NCBI RefSeq assembly: GCF_018614035.1 | Contig: NZ_JAGGPA010000041.1 | Span: 62,001 to 126,000 of the forward strand | Length of the DNA: 64,000 nt | Origin: Streptomyces sp. ISL-96 | Lineage (GTDB): Bacteria > Actinomycetota > Actinomycetes > Streptomycetales > Streptomycetaceae | Direction: 5' to 3' | In this document: positions 8,530 to 17,287 of the stretch, in pieces | Layout: every line of letters begins with the position of its first letter | Position numbering within the stretch: the stretch's first letter is position 1 | Notes under the pieces: model-generated | The model's input: only the letters and a program-made list of their open reading frames with translations | The model's database searches: none | What the model was told of the DNA's origin: nothing | Position numbers and translations under genes: made by a program

Positions 8530-9456
8530 GTGAGCACCACTGAGCCTTCTGAGCCCCTGCCTGACCCGACGCCCGAGCCCACACCGGCCTCCCCGTCGGC
8601 GCCCGACTCCCTCCTGGGCCCCGCCGACATCCGGGAGCTGGCGGCGGCACTCGGCGTACGCCCCACCAAGCAGCGCGGCCAGAACTTCGTCATCGACGCG
8701 AACACGGTCCGCCGGATCGTACGGACGGCCGGCGTGCGCCCCGACGACGTCGTGGTCGAGGTAGGCCCCGGCCTGGGCTCACTCACCCTCGCACTCCTGG
8801 AGGCCGCCGACCGCGTGGTCGCCGTAGAGATCGACGAGGTACTCGCATCCGCCCTCCCCGCCACGATCGAGGCCCGCATGCCGACCCGGGCGGACCGTTT
8901 CGCGCTCGTCCACTCCGACGCCATGCACGTCACCGAACTGCCAGGGCCGCCCCCGACGGCCCTGGTCGCGAACCTCCCGTACAACGTCGCGGTCCCCGTC
9001 CTCCTCACCATGCTGGAGCGCTTCCCGAGCATCGAGCGGACGCTCGTCATGGTCCAGGCGGAGGTCGCGGACCGGCTCGCGGCCCGCCCCGGCAACAAGG
9101 TGTACGGCGTGCCGTCGGTGAAGGCGTGCTGGTACGCCGAGGTCAAGCGGGCCGGTTCGATCGGCCGCAACGTCTTCTGGCCCGCCCCGAACGTCGACTC
9201 GGGCCTGGTGTCCCTGGTGCGCCGCACCGAACCGATCAAGACGACCGCCACCAAGGCGGAGGTCTTCGCGGTGGTCGACGCGGCCTTCGCGCAGCGCCGC
9301 AAAACGCTGCGGGCCGCGCTGGCCGGCTGGGCGGGATCGGCGCCGGCGGCCGAGGCGGCGCTGGTGGCGGCCGGGGTTTCGCCCCAGGCGCGGGGCGAGT
9401 CCCTGACGGTGGAGGAGTTCGCGCGTATCGCGGAGAACAAGGGAGCAGCGGCATGA
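8530..9456 (+). CDS. rsmA: 16S rRNA dimethyladenosine transferase RsmA/KsgA
   Basis: Dimethylates A1518 and A1519 in the 3' helix of 16S rRNA, a late checkpoint of 30S assembly. The Rossmann SAM motif EVGPGLGSLT, the acidic VAVEIDE strand end and the catalytic NLPYNVA motif are all present, with the C-terminal helical domain containing FAQRRKTLRAAL. The GTG start at 8530 gives 308 aa; the first 25 or so residues are a Pro/Ser/Glu-rich tail not seen in E. coli KsgA but common in streptomycetes. Its stop overlaps the ispE start (ATGA at 9453-9456), so translation is coupled. Confidence 0.96.
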   Translation: MSTTEPSEPLPDPTPEPTPASPSAPDSLLGPADIRELAAALGVRPTKQRGQNFVIDANTVRRIVRTAGVRPDDVVVEVGPGLGSLTLALLEAADRVVAVEIDEVLASALPATIEARMPTRADRFALVHSDAMHVTELPGPPPTALVANLPYNVAVPVLLTMLERFPSIERTLVMVQAEVADRLAARPGNKVYGVPSVKACWYAEVKRAGSIGRNVFWPAPNVDSGLVSLVRRTEPIKTTATKAEVFAVVDAAFAQRRKTLRAALAGWAGSAPAAEAALVAAGVSPQARGESLTVEEFARIAENKGAAA

Positions 9457-10364
9457 CGGTGAAGGCTGCGGTCACGGTAAGGGTTCCCGCGAAGGTGAAC
9501 GTCCAGCTGGCGGTGGGCGGCGCGCGCCCCGACGGCTTCCACGACCTGGCGAACGTCTTCCTGGCGGTCGGCCTGTACGACGAGGTCACCGTCACCCCGT
9601 CGGACTCCCTGCGCGTCACGTGCTCAGGCCCGGACGCGGCGCAGGTCCCCCTGGACCGTACGAACCTGGCCGCGCGGGCGGCGATCGCGCTGGCCGAACG
9701 CCACGGGCTGTCGCCGGACGTACACATCCACATCGCCAAGGACATCCCGGTCGCGGGCGGCATGGCGGGCGGCAGCGCGGACGGCGCGGGCGCGCTGCTG
9801 GCGTGCGACAAGCTGTGGGGTACGGAGTCCTCCCTGCCGGAGCTTCTGGCCATCTGCGCGGATCTGGGCAGTGACGTGCCGTTCAGCCTGGTGGGTGGGG
9901 CGGCACTGGGCACGGGCCGCGGGGAGAACCTCACGCCCCTCGATGTCGGCGGCACGTTCCACTGGGTGTTCGCGGTGGCGGACGGCGGCCTGTCGACACC
10001 GGCGGTGTACGGCGAGTTCGACCGCCTCACGGCGGGCACTGACGTCCCGCCCCCCACGGCGTCCCCGACCCTCCTCGCCGCCCTGCGCACCGGCGACCCG
10101 ACCGCTCTCGCGGGCGCCCTGGTGAACGACCTCCAGCCCGCGGCCCTGTCCCTGCGTCCGTCCCTCGCCGCCACCCTGGCGGCGGGCACGGACGCGGGCG
10201 CGCTGGCGGCCCTGGTCTCGGGCTCGGGCCCGACGACGGCGTTCCTGACGAAGGACGCGGAGTCGGCGGAGTCGGTGGCCGCGGCACTCACCGCGTCGGG
10301 CACCTGCCGCACGGCGAGGGCGGCGGAGTCCCCGGCCGTGGGCGCGACGGTGGTCGCCGCCTGA
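9453..10364 (+). CDS. ispE: 4-diphosphocytidyl-2-C-methyl-D-erythritol kinase IspE
   Basis: GHMP-family kinase of the MEP isoprenoid pathway; it phosphorylates CDP-methylerythritol at the 2-hydroxyl with ATP. Motifs: the N-terminal VRVPAKVNVQL with the conserved Lys-Asn, the glycine-rich ATP loop PVAGGMAGGSADGAGAL, and the C-terminal GSGPTTAF. The ATG at 9453 has GGGAG 7 nt upstream, inside the end of rsmA. At 303 aa it has the expected length. The rsmA-ispE pairing is a common bacterial arrangement. Confidence 0.96.
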   Translation: MTVKAAVTVRVPAKVNVQLAVGGARPDGFHDLANVFLAVGLYDEVTVTPSDSLRVTCSGPDAAQVPLDRTNLAARAAIALAERHGLSPDVHIHIAKDIPVAGGMAGGSADGAGALLACDKLWGTESSLPELLAICADLGSDVPFSLVGGAALGTGRGENLTPLDVGGTFHWVFAVADGGLSTPAVYGEFDRLTAGTDVPPPTASPTLLAALRTGDPTALAGALVNDLQPAALSLRPSLAATLAAGTDAGALAALVSGSGPTTAFLTKDAESAESVAAALTASGTCRTARAAESPAVGATVVAA

Positions 10365-10378
10365 ATCCGGGGCCACGA

Positions 10379-10417
10379 GGGACCGGGAGGGCCGGGAGGG
10401 ACCGGGAGGGACCGGGA
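10379..10417. repeat. Short tandem repeat of GGGACCGGGA
   Basis: Four consecutive copies of a 9-10 base unit (GGGACCGGGA, GGGCCGGGA, then two more GGGACCGGGA) directly follow ispE. The lengths are 10, 9, 10 and 10. It is non-coding and likely a replication-slippage product. Confidence 0.75.
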
Positions 10418-10529
10418 GAAGCGCACCGGCCCACCGCGTCAGCGGCCGCGCACCGGGTGGTCGTCGGGGACGTGGCGGAGGCGACTACGCTGGTACGCCT
10501 ATCCCTTTTCTGTCCTGGAGCGCGCATCA

Positions 10530-12332
10530 ATGGCCGTCAACCTCGTAAACGTCGAGGCCGTCAGCAAGGTCTACGGCACCCGTGCCCTGCTCGACGGCGT
10601 GTCCCTCGGCGTCTCCGAGGGGGACCGGATCGGTGTCGTCGGCCGTAACGGCGACGGCAAGACGACGCTCATCCGCATGCTCGCCAAGCTTGAGGAAGCC
10701 GACACCGGTCGCATCACGCACAACGGCGGCCTGCGCCTCGGCGTCCTCACGCAGCACGATTCGCTCGACCCCGCCGCGACCGTCCGCCAGGAGATCATCG
10801 GCGACCTCGCGGACCACGAGTGGGCGGGCACCGCCAAGATCCGCGACGTACTGAACGGCCTCTTCGGCGGGCTCAGCCTGCCCGGCTTCGAGCACGGACT
10901 CGAAACCGTGATCGGCCCGCTCTCCGGCGGCGAGCGCCGCCGTATCGCGCTCGCGAAGCTGCTCATCGACGACCAGGACCTGCTGGTCCTCGACGAGCCG
11001 ACCAACCACCTCGACGTCGAGGGCATCGCCTGGCTCGCCAAGCACCTCCAGGCCCGCCGCTCCGCGCTCGTCTGCGTCACCCACGACCGGTGGTTCCTCG
11101 ACCAGGTCTGCACCCGCATGTGGGACGTGCAGCGCGGCGCCGTGCACGAGTACGAGGGCGGTTACTCCGACTACGTCTTCGCCCGCGCCGAGCGCGAGCG
11201 CATCGCCTCGACCGAGGAGACCAAGCGCCAGAACCTGGTCCGCAAGGAGCTGGCATGGCTGCGCCGCGGCGCCCCCGCCCGTACGTCGAAGCCGCGCTTC
11301 CGCGTCGAGGCGGCCAACGAGCTGATCGCCGACGTGCCGCCGCCCCGCGACACCTCCGCGCTGATGAAGTTCGCCAACTCGCGGCTCGGCAAGACCGTCT
11401 TCGACCTTGAGGACGTCACCGTCCAGGCCGGGCCCAAGGTGCTGCTCAAGCACCTCACCTGGCAGCTCGGCCCCGGCGACCGCGTCGGCCTCGTCGGCGT
11501 GAACGGCGCGGGCAAGACCTCGCTGCTGCGCGTGCTGGCCGACGCGGCGCGCACGCAGGGCGACGCCCAGCCCGTCGCGGGCAAGGTCGTCGTCGGCAAG
11601 ACCGTGAAACTCGCGTACCTCTCCCAGGAGGTCGGCGAGCTCGACCCGAAGCTGCGCGTGCTGGAAGCCGTTCAGCGTGTACGGGACCGGGTGGACCTCG
11701 GCACCGGCCGGGAGATGACGGCGGGCCAGCTGTGCGAGCAGTTCGGGTTCTCCAAGGAGAAGCAGTGGACGCCGGTCGGCGACCTGTCCGGCGGTGAGCG
11801 GCGCCGGCTCCAGATCCTGCGGCTGCTGATGGACGAGCCGAACGTACTCTTCCTCGACGAGCCGACCAACGACCTCGACATCGAGACGCTCACGCAGCTG
11901 GAGGACCTGCTCGACGGCTGGCCCGGCTCGATGGTCGTCATCTCCCACGACCGGTTCTTCATCGAGCGTACGACCGACAAGGTGTACGCCCTGCTCGGCG
12001 ACCAGACGCTGCGTAACCTGCCGCGCGGTCTCGACGAGTACCTGGAGCGCAGGCGGCAGATGATCGAGGCCGCCACCCCGGCGCCCGCCGCCGTCGCCGC
12101 GCCCGTCAAGAAGAAGGCGTCCGGCGACGCCCGTGCCGCCCAGAAGGAAATGCAGAAGATCGAGCGTCAGCTCAGCAAGCTCTCCGACAAGGAGACGAAG
12201 CTGCACGCCCAAATCGCGGACAACGCGACCGACTTCGAGAAGGTCGCCCTGCTCGACGCCGAGCTGCGCGAACTGGTCGCCGGGCGCGATGAGCTGGAGA
12301 TGCGCTGGATGGAACTCGCCGAGGACGCGTAG
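10530..12332 (+). CDS. ABC-F family ATPase (Uup/translation-factor-like)
   Basis: A soluble protein with two fused ABC ATPase domains and no membrane helices. Walker A: GRNGDGKTT and GVNGAGKTS; signature: LSGGERRR twice; Walker B: LLVLDEPTNHLD and VLFLDEPTNDLD. Between the domains lies the charged linker that in ABC-F proteins reaches the ribosomal P-site, and the last 75 residues form a Lys/Glu-rich coiled coil like the C-terminal domain of Uup. ABC-F proteins act on the ribosome, relieving stalled translation or protecting it from antibiotics. The standard 600-aa length, solitary setting and core-gene neighbourhood favour a housekeeping role over a resistance determinant (inference). GGAG precedes the ATG. 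Confidence 0.92.
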   Translation: MAVNLVNVEAVSKVYGTRALLDGVSLGVSEGDRIGVVGRNGDGKTTLIRMLAKLEEADTGRITHNGGLRLGVLTQHDSLDPAATVRQEIIGDLADHEWAGTAKIRDVLNGLFGGLSLPGFEHGLETVIGPLSGGERRRIALAKLLIDDQDLLVLDEPTNHLDVEGIAWLAKHLQARRSALVCVTHDRWFLDQVCTRMWDVQRGAVHEYEGGYSDYVFARAERERIASTEETKRQNLVRKELAWLRRGAPARTSKPRFRVEAANELIADVPPPRDTSALMKFANSRLGKTVFDLEDVTVQAGPKVLLKHLTWQLGPGDRVGLVGVNGAGKTSLLRVLADAARTQGDAQPVAGKVVVGKTVKLAYLSQEVGELDPKLRVLEAVQRVRDRVDLGTGREMTAGQLCEQFGFSKEKQWTPVGDLSGGERRRLQILRLLMDEPNVLFLDEPTNDLDIETLTQLEDLLDGWPGSMVVISHDRFFIERTTDKVYALLGDQTLRNLPRGLDEYLERRRQMIEAATPAPAAVAAPVKKKASGDARAAQKEMQKIERQLSKLSDKETKLHAQIADNATDFEKVALLDAELRELVAGRDELEMRWMELAEDA

Positions 12333-12365
12333 CAGATCCTCAAATCCGCATAACGAGCGCGTCAC

Positions 12366-12403
12366 GGGCCGGTCCTCCCTTGGGAACAGGGGCGGACCGG
12401 CCC
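12366..12403. terminator. Strong inverted repeat after the ABC-F gene
   Basis: GGGCCGGTCC at 12366-12375 pairs perfectly with GGACCGGCCC at 12394-12403, giving a 10-bp GC stem with an 18-base loop, 34 bases after the stop. Streptomyces terminators often lack a T-run. Confidence 0.75.
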
Positions 12404-12561
12404 CTCGTTGGAGGGGGCCCAAGTGATAGAAAGAAGCCCCGCTCGACTGACGTAGATCTGCGGGGCTCAAGCCTGATTCGCTCCTTTCTGGGGGAGTTAC
12501 GCCGCCGGAATTGCGGGGGAGACCGAACGGGCGGCGGTCTCGTGTGAAGAGGTAAGCGCTG

Positions 12562-14403
12562 ATGTCTCAGCCGCCCAACCAGCCGCCGCAGGGCGGCTTC
12601 GGAGCCCCCCAGGACCCCCGGCAGCAGCCGCCCCAGCAGCCGCCGCAGCCGCCTGCCCAGCCACCGCAGATGCCCCCGGCCCCGCCCGGCCCGCCCGCGC
12701 AGCCCGGTTACGGCTCCCCGCAGGCACCGCCGCAGCAGGCACCGCAGCCGGGATACGGCTACCCCGGCCAGCAGCCCGGCCAACAGCCCGGCCAGGCAGG
12801 ACCGTACGGTCAGCCGCAGCCCGGACCGTACGGTCAGCCGCAGCCCGGTCCCTACGGCCAGCAGCAGCCCGGCCCGTACGGTCAGCCACAGCCGGGTCCC
12901 TACGGCGGCTTCCCCGGCGCACCCGCCCCGGGCACCGGCGGCACCGGCGGCGGCTTCAAGGGCAAGCCCGCGGTCATCATCGGCGCGGTCCTCGCCGCGG
13001 TCCTCGTCGTCGGCGGCGGCATCTACCTCGCCGTCAGCGGTGACGACGGCGGCAAGAAGAAGCGGCCCGTCGCCGGCAGCAGCAACGACAACAAGCAGGA
13101 CGGCCAGCCCACCGGCGGCACCGGCGACCCCAGCGACGACTCCGCGGGCGGCCGTGACGCCGGCGACGACCTGAACGCCGGGCGCCAGTCGGGCGAGTCC
13201 AAGGTGCTGTGGCTGCAGAAGAACGACGTGGACCTGCCGCGCAACGGCGCCGACGTGTACGGCCCGTGGTTCACCGACGGCCTCGTCGTCAAGGCGATGT
13301 ACAAGAAGGTCGCCGCCTACAGCACCACCGACGGCAAGGAGAAGTGGAGCCTTCCGCTCTCCACCGAGATCTGCGCGGCGCCCGTCAGGGCCTCCGACGA
13401 CGGCAAGATCGTCATCGGCGTCAAGAACGGCACCACCGAGAAGGCCAAGTGCAGCCGGCTCCAGCTGGTCGACCTGCAGACCGGCAAGGCGGGCTGGCAG
13501 GCCGAGGTCAAGAAGGAAGGAACGTTCGACCTCCTCTCCGACATCACGATCGCCATCAGCGGCAACACCGTCACCGCCGGCCGCACCGGTCACTCCACCG
13601 CCTTCAGCATGAAGGACGGCAAGGAGCTGTGGGGCAAGCTGCCCGGTGAGTGCCAGCCGTACTCCTTCACCAGCAGCGCCAAGCTGATCGCCGCCGCGGC
13701 CTGCTCCACCGGCGAGACCGCCAAGCACCACGAGCGGATCCAGGAGCACGACCCGGCCACCGGCAAGGTCAAGTGGTCGTACCCGCTGGCCAAGGGCTGG
13801 TCGGTCGACAAGGTCTACTCCGTCTCCCCGCTCGTCGTGTCCGCGCAGGAGCGCGCGAAGAAGACCTGGAGCATCATCGCGCTCACCGACAGCGGCAAGC
13901 TGCGCTCGGTGATCGACGGCGGCAAGGACAAGTTCCAGCCGCAGTGCGGCGGCAGCTTCGTCATCTTCGGCCGGAACCTCGAAGGCTGCACCGGCGTCGC
14001 CGCCGACCAGAACGCCTTCTACATGGCCACCGCCGAGAAGACGACCGGCCTCAAGCGCACCAACGAGGTCGTCGCCTTCAACCTCGACACCGGAAAGCCC
14101 AAGTGGCGTTCCGCCGCCACCGACCGCCCGATGATGCCGGTGCGGATGGAGGGCGGAGAGGTCCTGGTGCACATGGACGCCTCGTACGACATGGGTGGCG
14201 CGCTCGCGACGATCCCGGCGTCGGGCGGCAAGCCGAAGACGCTGCTCCAGAACCCGCAGTCGACCGCCGAGATCGAGAACAGCTTCTTCACGACGAAGGT
14301 CGCCTACGAGGGTGGCCAGTTCTACGTCGTCGCCTCCCGCGTCAGCGCCGGTAACGACGAGGAGGAGAAGGAGACGAAGACCATGATGGTCTTCGGCAAG
14401 TGA
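12562..14403 (+). CDS. Membrane-anchored PQQ-like beta-propeller protein with Pro/Gln-rich cytoplasmic tail
   Basis: Residues 1-130 are a low-complexity tail rich in Pro, Gln and Gly, including a perfect-register repeat GPYGQPQP. One transmembrane helix follows (VIIGAVLAAVLVVGGGIYLAV), then a Lys/Asp/Ser linker and a C-terminal domain of about 400 residues with PQQ/BamB-type blades: repeated patterns such as AYSTTDGKEKWSLPL, VDLQTGKAGWQ, DPATGKVKWSYPL and FNLDTGKPKWRS. The propeller should face outside. Cysteines occur in pairs in some blades. The start at 12562 follows AGAGGT. The gene lies just upstream of a clear paralogue (14472), and related proteins are usually annotated only as PQQ-binding-like; enzymatic PQQ binding is not evident. 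A binding or sensing role is inference. Confidence 0.85.
   Translation: MSQPPNQPPQGGFGAPQDPRQQPPQQPPQPPAQPPQMPPAPPGPPAQPGYGSPQAPPQQAPQPGYGYPGQQPGQQPGQAGPYGQPQPGPYGQPQPGPYGQQQPGPYGQPQPGPYGGFPGAPAPGTGGTGGGFKGKPAVIIGAVLAAVLVVGGGIYLAVSGDDGGKKKRPVAGSSNDNKQDGQPTGGTGDPSDDSAGGRDAGDDLNAGRQSGESKVLWLQKNDVDLPRNGADVYGPWFTDGLVVKAMYKKVAAYSTTDGKEKWSLPLSTEICAAPVRASDDGKIVIGVKNGTTEKAKCSRLQLVDLQTGKAGWQAEVKKEGTFDLLSDITIAISGNTVTAGRTGHSTAFSMKDGKELWGKLPGECQPYSFTSSAKLIAAAACSTGETAKHHERIQEHDPATGKVKWSYPLAKGWSVDKVYSVSPLVVSAQERAKKTWSIIALTDSGKLRSVIDGGKDKFQPQCGGSFVIFGRNLEGCTGVAADQNAFYMATAEKTTGLKRTNEVVAFNLDTGKPKWRSAATDRPMMPVRMEGGEVLVHMDASYDMGGALATIPASGGKPKTLLQNPQSTAEIENSFFTTKVAYEGGQFYVVASRVSAGNDEEEKETKTMMVFGK
12799..12906 (+). 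repeat. 24-nt coding tandem repeat (GPYGQPQP)
   Basis: Four full and one partial copy of a 24-base unit beginning GGACCGTACGGTCAGCCGCA encode GPYGQPQP / GPYGQQQP in the N-terminal tail of the beta-propeller protein. Third-base changes between copies show it is older than a fresh slippage event. Confidence 0.85.
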
Positions 14404-14471
14404 CGGCCGGTGACTGAGTTCCGGGTCTTCTCCCACGTCTTCGACTCCCCTTCTCCAGAGGTACGTACGCC

Positions 14472-16220
14472 ATGACGCAGCCCCCGTCCCCGCCCCCGCC
14501 GCCGAACGAGCCCCCGCAGGGCGGGTTCGGCGCCCCGCCGCCCCCGCCTCCGCCCGCCGGTCAGCCCGGCTACGGCTACCCGCAGACGCCCCCGCCCGCC
14601 CAGCAGCCGGGTTACGGCTACCCCTCCCAGCCCGGCCAGCAGCCCGGTTACGGCTACCCGGGCCAGCAGCCCGGCCAGCCCAACCCGTACGGCCAGCAGC
14701 CGCCTTACGGTCAGCAGCCCCCGTACGGCGGCCAGCAACAGCCGCAGTACACCTACCCGCAGGGCATGCCCCCGCAGGGCGGCGGCAAGAAGGTCAACAC
14801 CACCACGGCCGTCGTCATCGCGGCGGTCGTCGCGGTGGCGCTGATCGTCGGCGTCGGCGTCTGGTTCGCGACCGGCGACGGGGGCGGCAAGGACGACCCG
14901 GCGCAGAACTCCTCCGCGGGCTCGACGGGCGGTGGCGGCGACGACGGCAAACCCGCCCCCGACGGCGCCGGCAAGGAAGAGAAGCCCTCCAACGCCAACT
15001 CGAAGGTCCTCTTCCAGCTGCCCGCTCCGAAGGTGACGGAATCGGTCGCCGGCGTCAACGGCTCCTGGATCACCGACAAGGCGTACGTCAAGAGCGGCCT
15101 CAACGAGGTCGTCGGCCACAACCTGGACAGCGGCGCCGAGCTGTGGAGCATTCCGCTGCCGGGCGAGGTCTGCGCGGCGTCGCCTCACGTCACCAAGGAC
15201 AACAAGACCGCGATCCTCTTCGCGGGGCCGATGCCGGCGGGCAAGACGTACTCGCCGTGCACCGAGGTCGGTGTGATCGACATCGACGCCGGCAGACTGC
15301 TGTGGCAGAAGTCGGTCAAGGACGGCGACGACAAGATCATGTTCAGTGAGGTCACCGTGGGCGGTGACGCGGTCGGCGCAGGCGGTACCAGAGGCGGCGC
15401 GGCCTTCGACGTCGCCACCGGCAAGGTCCGCTGGCAGCCGAAGCCCAACGCCGAACAGTGCCGCGACGTCGGCTACGCGGGCGGCGAGGCACTCGCCACC
15501 GTACGCAGCTGTGGTTCGGCCAGCGCTCCGCAGCTCTCCATCGAGCACCTGAACCCGAAGACCGGCGCGCCGATCGCCAAGTACAAGATGCCCACCGGCG
15601 TCGACCGGGCGAGCATCGTCTCCACCAAGCCGCTGGTGGCCGCCGCCGACGTCGGCGACACCGCGGGCGACGGAAGCGGGGTCTCCGACTTCTTCTCGAT
15701 CGACGAGAAGACCGGCAAGCTGCGCGCCAGGATCCCGGTCGATGCCGAGCAGTACGCGCCGAGGTGCCGCGACACCGAGGGCTGCACGAAGATCGTCGTC
15801 GGCAACGGCAGGATCTACGTGCCGACCGAGGAGCACGAGGGCGGCGCCGAGGGCGGCCGTACGAACGAGATCGTCTCCTTCGACCTGGCGACCGGCAAGC
15901 TCACCGGTGACCGGGCCGACGCGGGCGACCGCTACACGATGCACCCGATCCGCATGGACGGCGGCAACATCATCGCGTACAAGTACCCGCCGTACGACAA
16001 GGGCGGCCAGGTGGTGAGCATCAACGGCGGTTCCATGAAGGAGACGCTGCTGATGGAGAACCCGGCCGACAGGGCGGTCCGTGATGTGACGACGAGCTTC
16101 GTGGTGGACTCGGCCGAATTCCGTTACGCGGACGGCCGCTTGTTCATGGCGACTCGTCTCATGAGCCAGGAGCGCGAGGGTTTCAAGCGCTACTTGGCGA
16201 TCGGCTTCGGCACCGGCTGA
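14472..16220 (+). CDS. Membrane-anchored PQQ-like beta-propeller protein, paralogue of the preceding gene
   Basis: Same architecture as the gene 68 bases upstream: a Pro/Gly/Tyr/Gln tail (repeats of QQPGYGYP), a single helix (TAVVIAAVVAVALIVGVGVWFAT), an Asp/Ser/Lys linker, and a propeller of about 400 residues with blades ending in W-x-x-P (GAELWSIPLPG, AGRLLWQKS, TGKVRWQPKP). The two proteins share position of the helix and blade spacing but differ widely in sequence, so the duplication is old. Cys residues at CAASP, CRDVG, CRDTEGC suggest disulfides in an extracytoplasmic domain. ATG at 14472 after GAGGTACGTACGCC. The first gene's stop and this start lie close enough for one transcript. 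Confidence 0.85.
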   Translation: MTQPPSPPPPPNEPPQGGFGAPPPPPPPAGQPGYGYPQTPPPAQQPGYGYPSQPGQQPGYGYPGQQPGQPNPYGQQPPYGQQPPYGGQQQPQYTYPQGMPPQGGGKKVNTTTAVVIAAVVAVALIVGVGVWFATGDGGGKDDPAQNSSAGSTGGGGDDGKPAPDGAGKEEKPSNANSKVLFQLPAPKVTESVAGVNGSWITDKAYVKSGLNEVVGHNLDSGAELWSIPLPGEVCAASPHVTKDNKTAILFAGPMPAGKTYSPCTEVGVIDIDAGRLLWQKSVKDGDDKIMFSEVTVGGDAVGAGGTRGGAAFDVATGKVRWQPKPNAEQCRDVGYAGGEALATVRSCGSASAPQLSIEHLNPKTGAPIAKYKMPTGVDRASIVSTKPLVAAADVGDTAGDGSGVSDFFSIDEKTGKLRARIPVDAEQYAPRCRDTEGCTKIVVGNGRIYVPTEEHEGGAEGGRTNEIVSFDLATGKLTGDRADAGDRYTMHPIRMDGGNIIAYKYPPYDKGGQVVSINGGSMKETLLMENPADRAVRDVTTSFVVDSAEFRYADGRLFMATRLMSQEREGFKRYLAIGFGTG

Positions 16221-16244
16221 CGGGTCCGGCACGCTGGGTCGTCC

Positions 16245-16280
16245 GGCCCCGGCAGTGGGTTCGTCTCCGCTGCCGGGGCC
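16245..16280. terminator. Terminator hairpin after the beta-propeller pair
   Basis: GGCCCCGGCAG (16245-16255) pairs exactly with CTGCCGGGGCC (16270-16280): 11 bp with a 14-base loop, 25 bases after the stop, followed by TTCCC. Confidence 0.8.
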
Positions 16281-16446
16281 TTCCCATGTCACATCCGCCC
16301 GGCAAGTAGTCCTGAATCGCGAGGAATTCGACAATCCAGGGGGTTTCTTACCAGTAAGGGGCGCGCAACGTCGAACAAGCGTGTAGCTTGCCGGGTCAGG
16401 AGGGCCGGGGGGCCAGCTCCAGGGGCAGGGGTATGGGGGTTTCTCT

Positions 16447-17121
16447 ATGGGCGTGCGGCTGATGGTGGTTGATGACCACCGATTGCTCGCCGAGGCGCTC
16501 GCCTCGGCGCTCAAGTTGCGCGGGCACCGGGTGCTCGCGGCGGCCGCTCCGACGTCGGGGGCGGCGGAACTGGTCGTCAGCAGGGCGCCCGAGGTGTGCT
16601 TGTTCGGTACGGCGAGTCCCGCCGAACCAGGGGTTTTCGACCCGATCGTCCGCATCAAGCACGAACGGCCGCAGGTGGCCGTCGTCGTGCTGGGCCCGGT
16701 GCCGAATCCGCGCGGCATCGCGGCGGCCTTCGCTGCCGGGGCGTGTGGGTACGTACGCCACGACGAGCGCATCGAAGGCGTAGAGCGCGCGATCGTGAAG
16801 GCCCGCGCGGGGGAGGCGGCGGTGGCACCGCAGCTCCTCGCGGGCGCGTTCGCCGAGCTGCTGAACCCGGCGGCGCAGCCGGACGACGAGGGGCAGCGGC
16901 TGCTCCAGATGCTGACGCCGAGGGAGGTGGAGGTCCTGATGCGGGTCGCGGACGGTGAGGACACGCGGCTGATCGCGGCGGGTATGGGCATCGCGCCGAG
17001 CACGGCGCGTACGCATGTTCAGCGGGTGCTGATGAAGCTGGGCGTGGGCTCCCGCCTGGAGGCGGCGGCCCTGGCAGCACGAACGGGCCTGCTGGACCGG
17101 GCGACGCCGCCGCAGAGCTGA
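16447..17121 (+). CDS. LuxR-family regulator with degenerate receiver domain
   Basis: A 224-aa protein of the NarL/FixJ layout. Residues 1-120 look like a receiver (MVVDDH with the acidic pair at 9-10), but the phosphoacceptor position has no Asp: the strand reads VCLFGTAS, with Gly at about 54. The conserved Lys of the last strand is also not obvious (GYVRHDERIEG). The C-terminal HTH (about 157-205) is intact: LTPREVEVL, then IAPSTARTHVQRVLMKLGV. It should therefore bind DNA without classical phosphorylation control, perhaps through a ligand or protein partner (inference). No kinase is adjacent. A second LuxR regulator with an intact Asp lies at 22977 beyond the gal genes, and both have similar start regions. 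Confidence 0.88.
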   Translation: MGVRLMVVDDHRLLAEALASALKLRGHRVLAAAAPTSGAAELVVSRAPEVCLFGTASPAEPGVFDPIVRIKHERPQVAVVVLGPVPNPRGIAAAFAAGACGYVRHDERIEGVERAIVKARAGEAAVAPQLLAGAFAELLNPAAQPDDEGQRLLQMLTPREVEVLMRVADGEDTRLIAAGMGIAPSTARTHVQRVLMKLGVGSRLEAAALAARTGLLDRATPPQS

Positions 17122-17145
17122 CTGGGGCGCTGCCCCAGACCCCGC

Positions 17146-17194
17146 TCCTCAATCGCCGGAGGGGCTCCATAGGAGCCCCTCCGGCGATTGAGGA
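17146..17194. terminator. 23-bp perfect hairpin between convergent genes (common streptomycete element)
   Basis: Bases 17146-17168 (TCCTCAATCGCCGGAGGGGC and on) pair perfectly with 17172-17194, leaving a 3-base loop. It separates the LuxR gene from the convergent symporter unit, so it probably stops both transcripts. From memory this TCAATCGCCGGA...TCCGGCGATTGA hairpin is a very frequent dispersed element in Streptomyces genomes. It is followed by GC-rich sequence with another small inverted repeat, GGGGGC-TT-GCCCCC. Confidence 0.85.
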
Positions 17195-17287
17195 CACGCC
17201 CGCAGGGCGTCTGTGTTGACGGGGGGGCTGGGGGCTTGCCCCCAGTTCGGGAAGGGGCGGGGTGGGGAAAGGCCCGCCGCAGGCGCC

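Noticed and set aside
9126..10364. A long frame containing ispE starting inside rsmA
   Set aside because: The upstream part is frame-shadow sequence; ispE starts at 9453 with its own GGGAG site.
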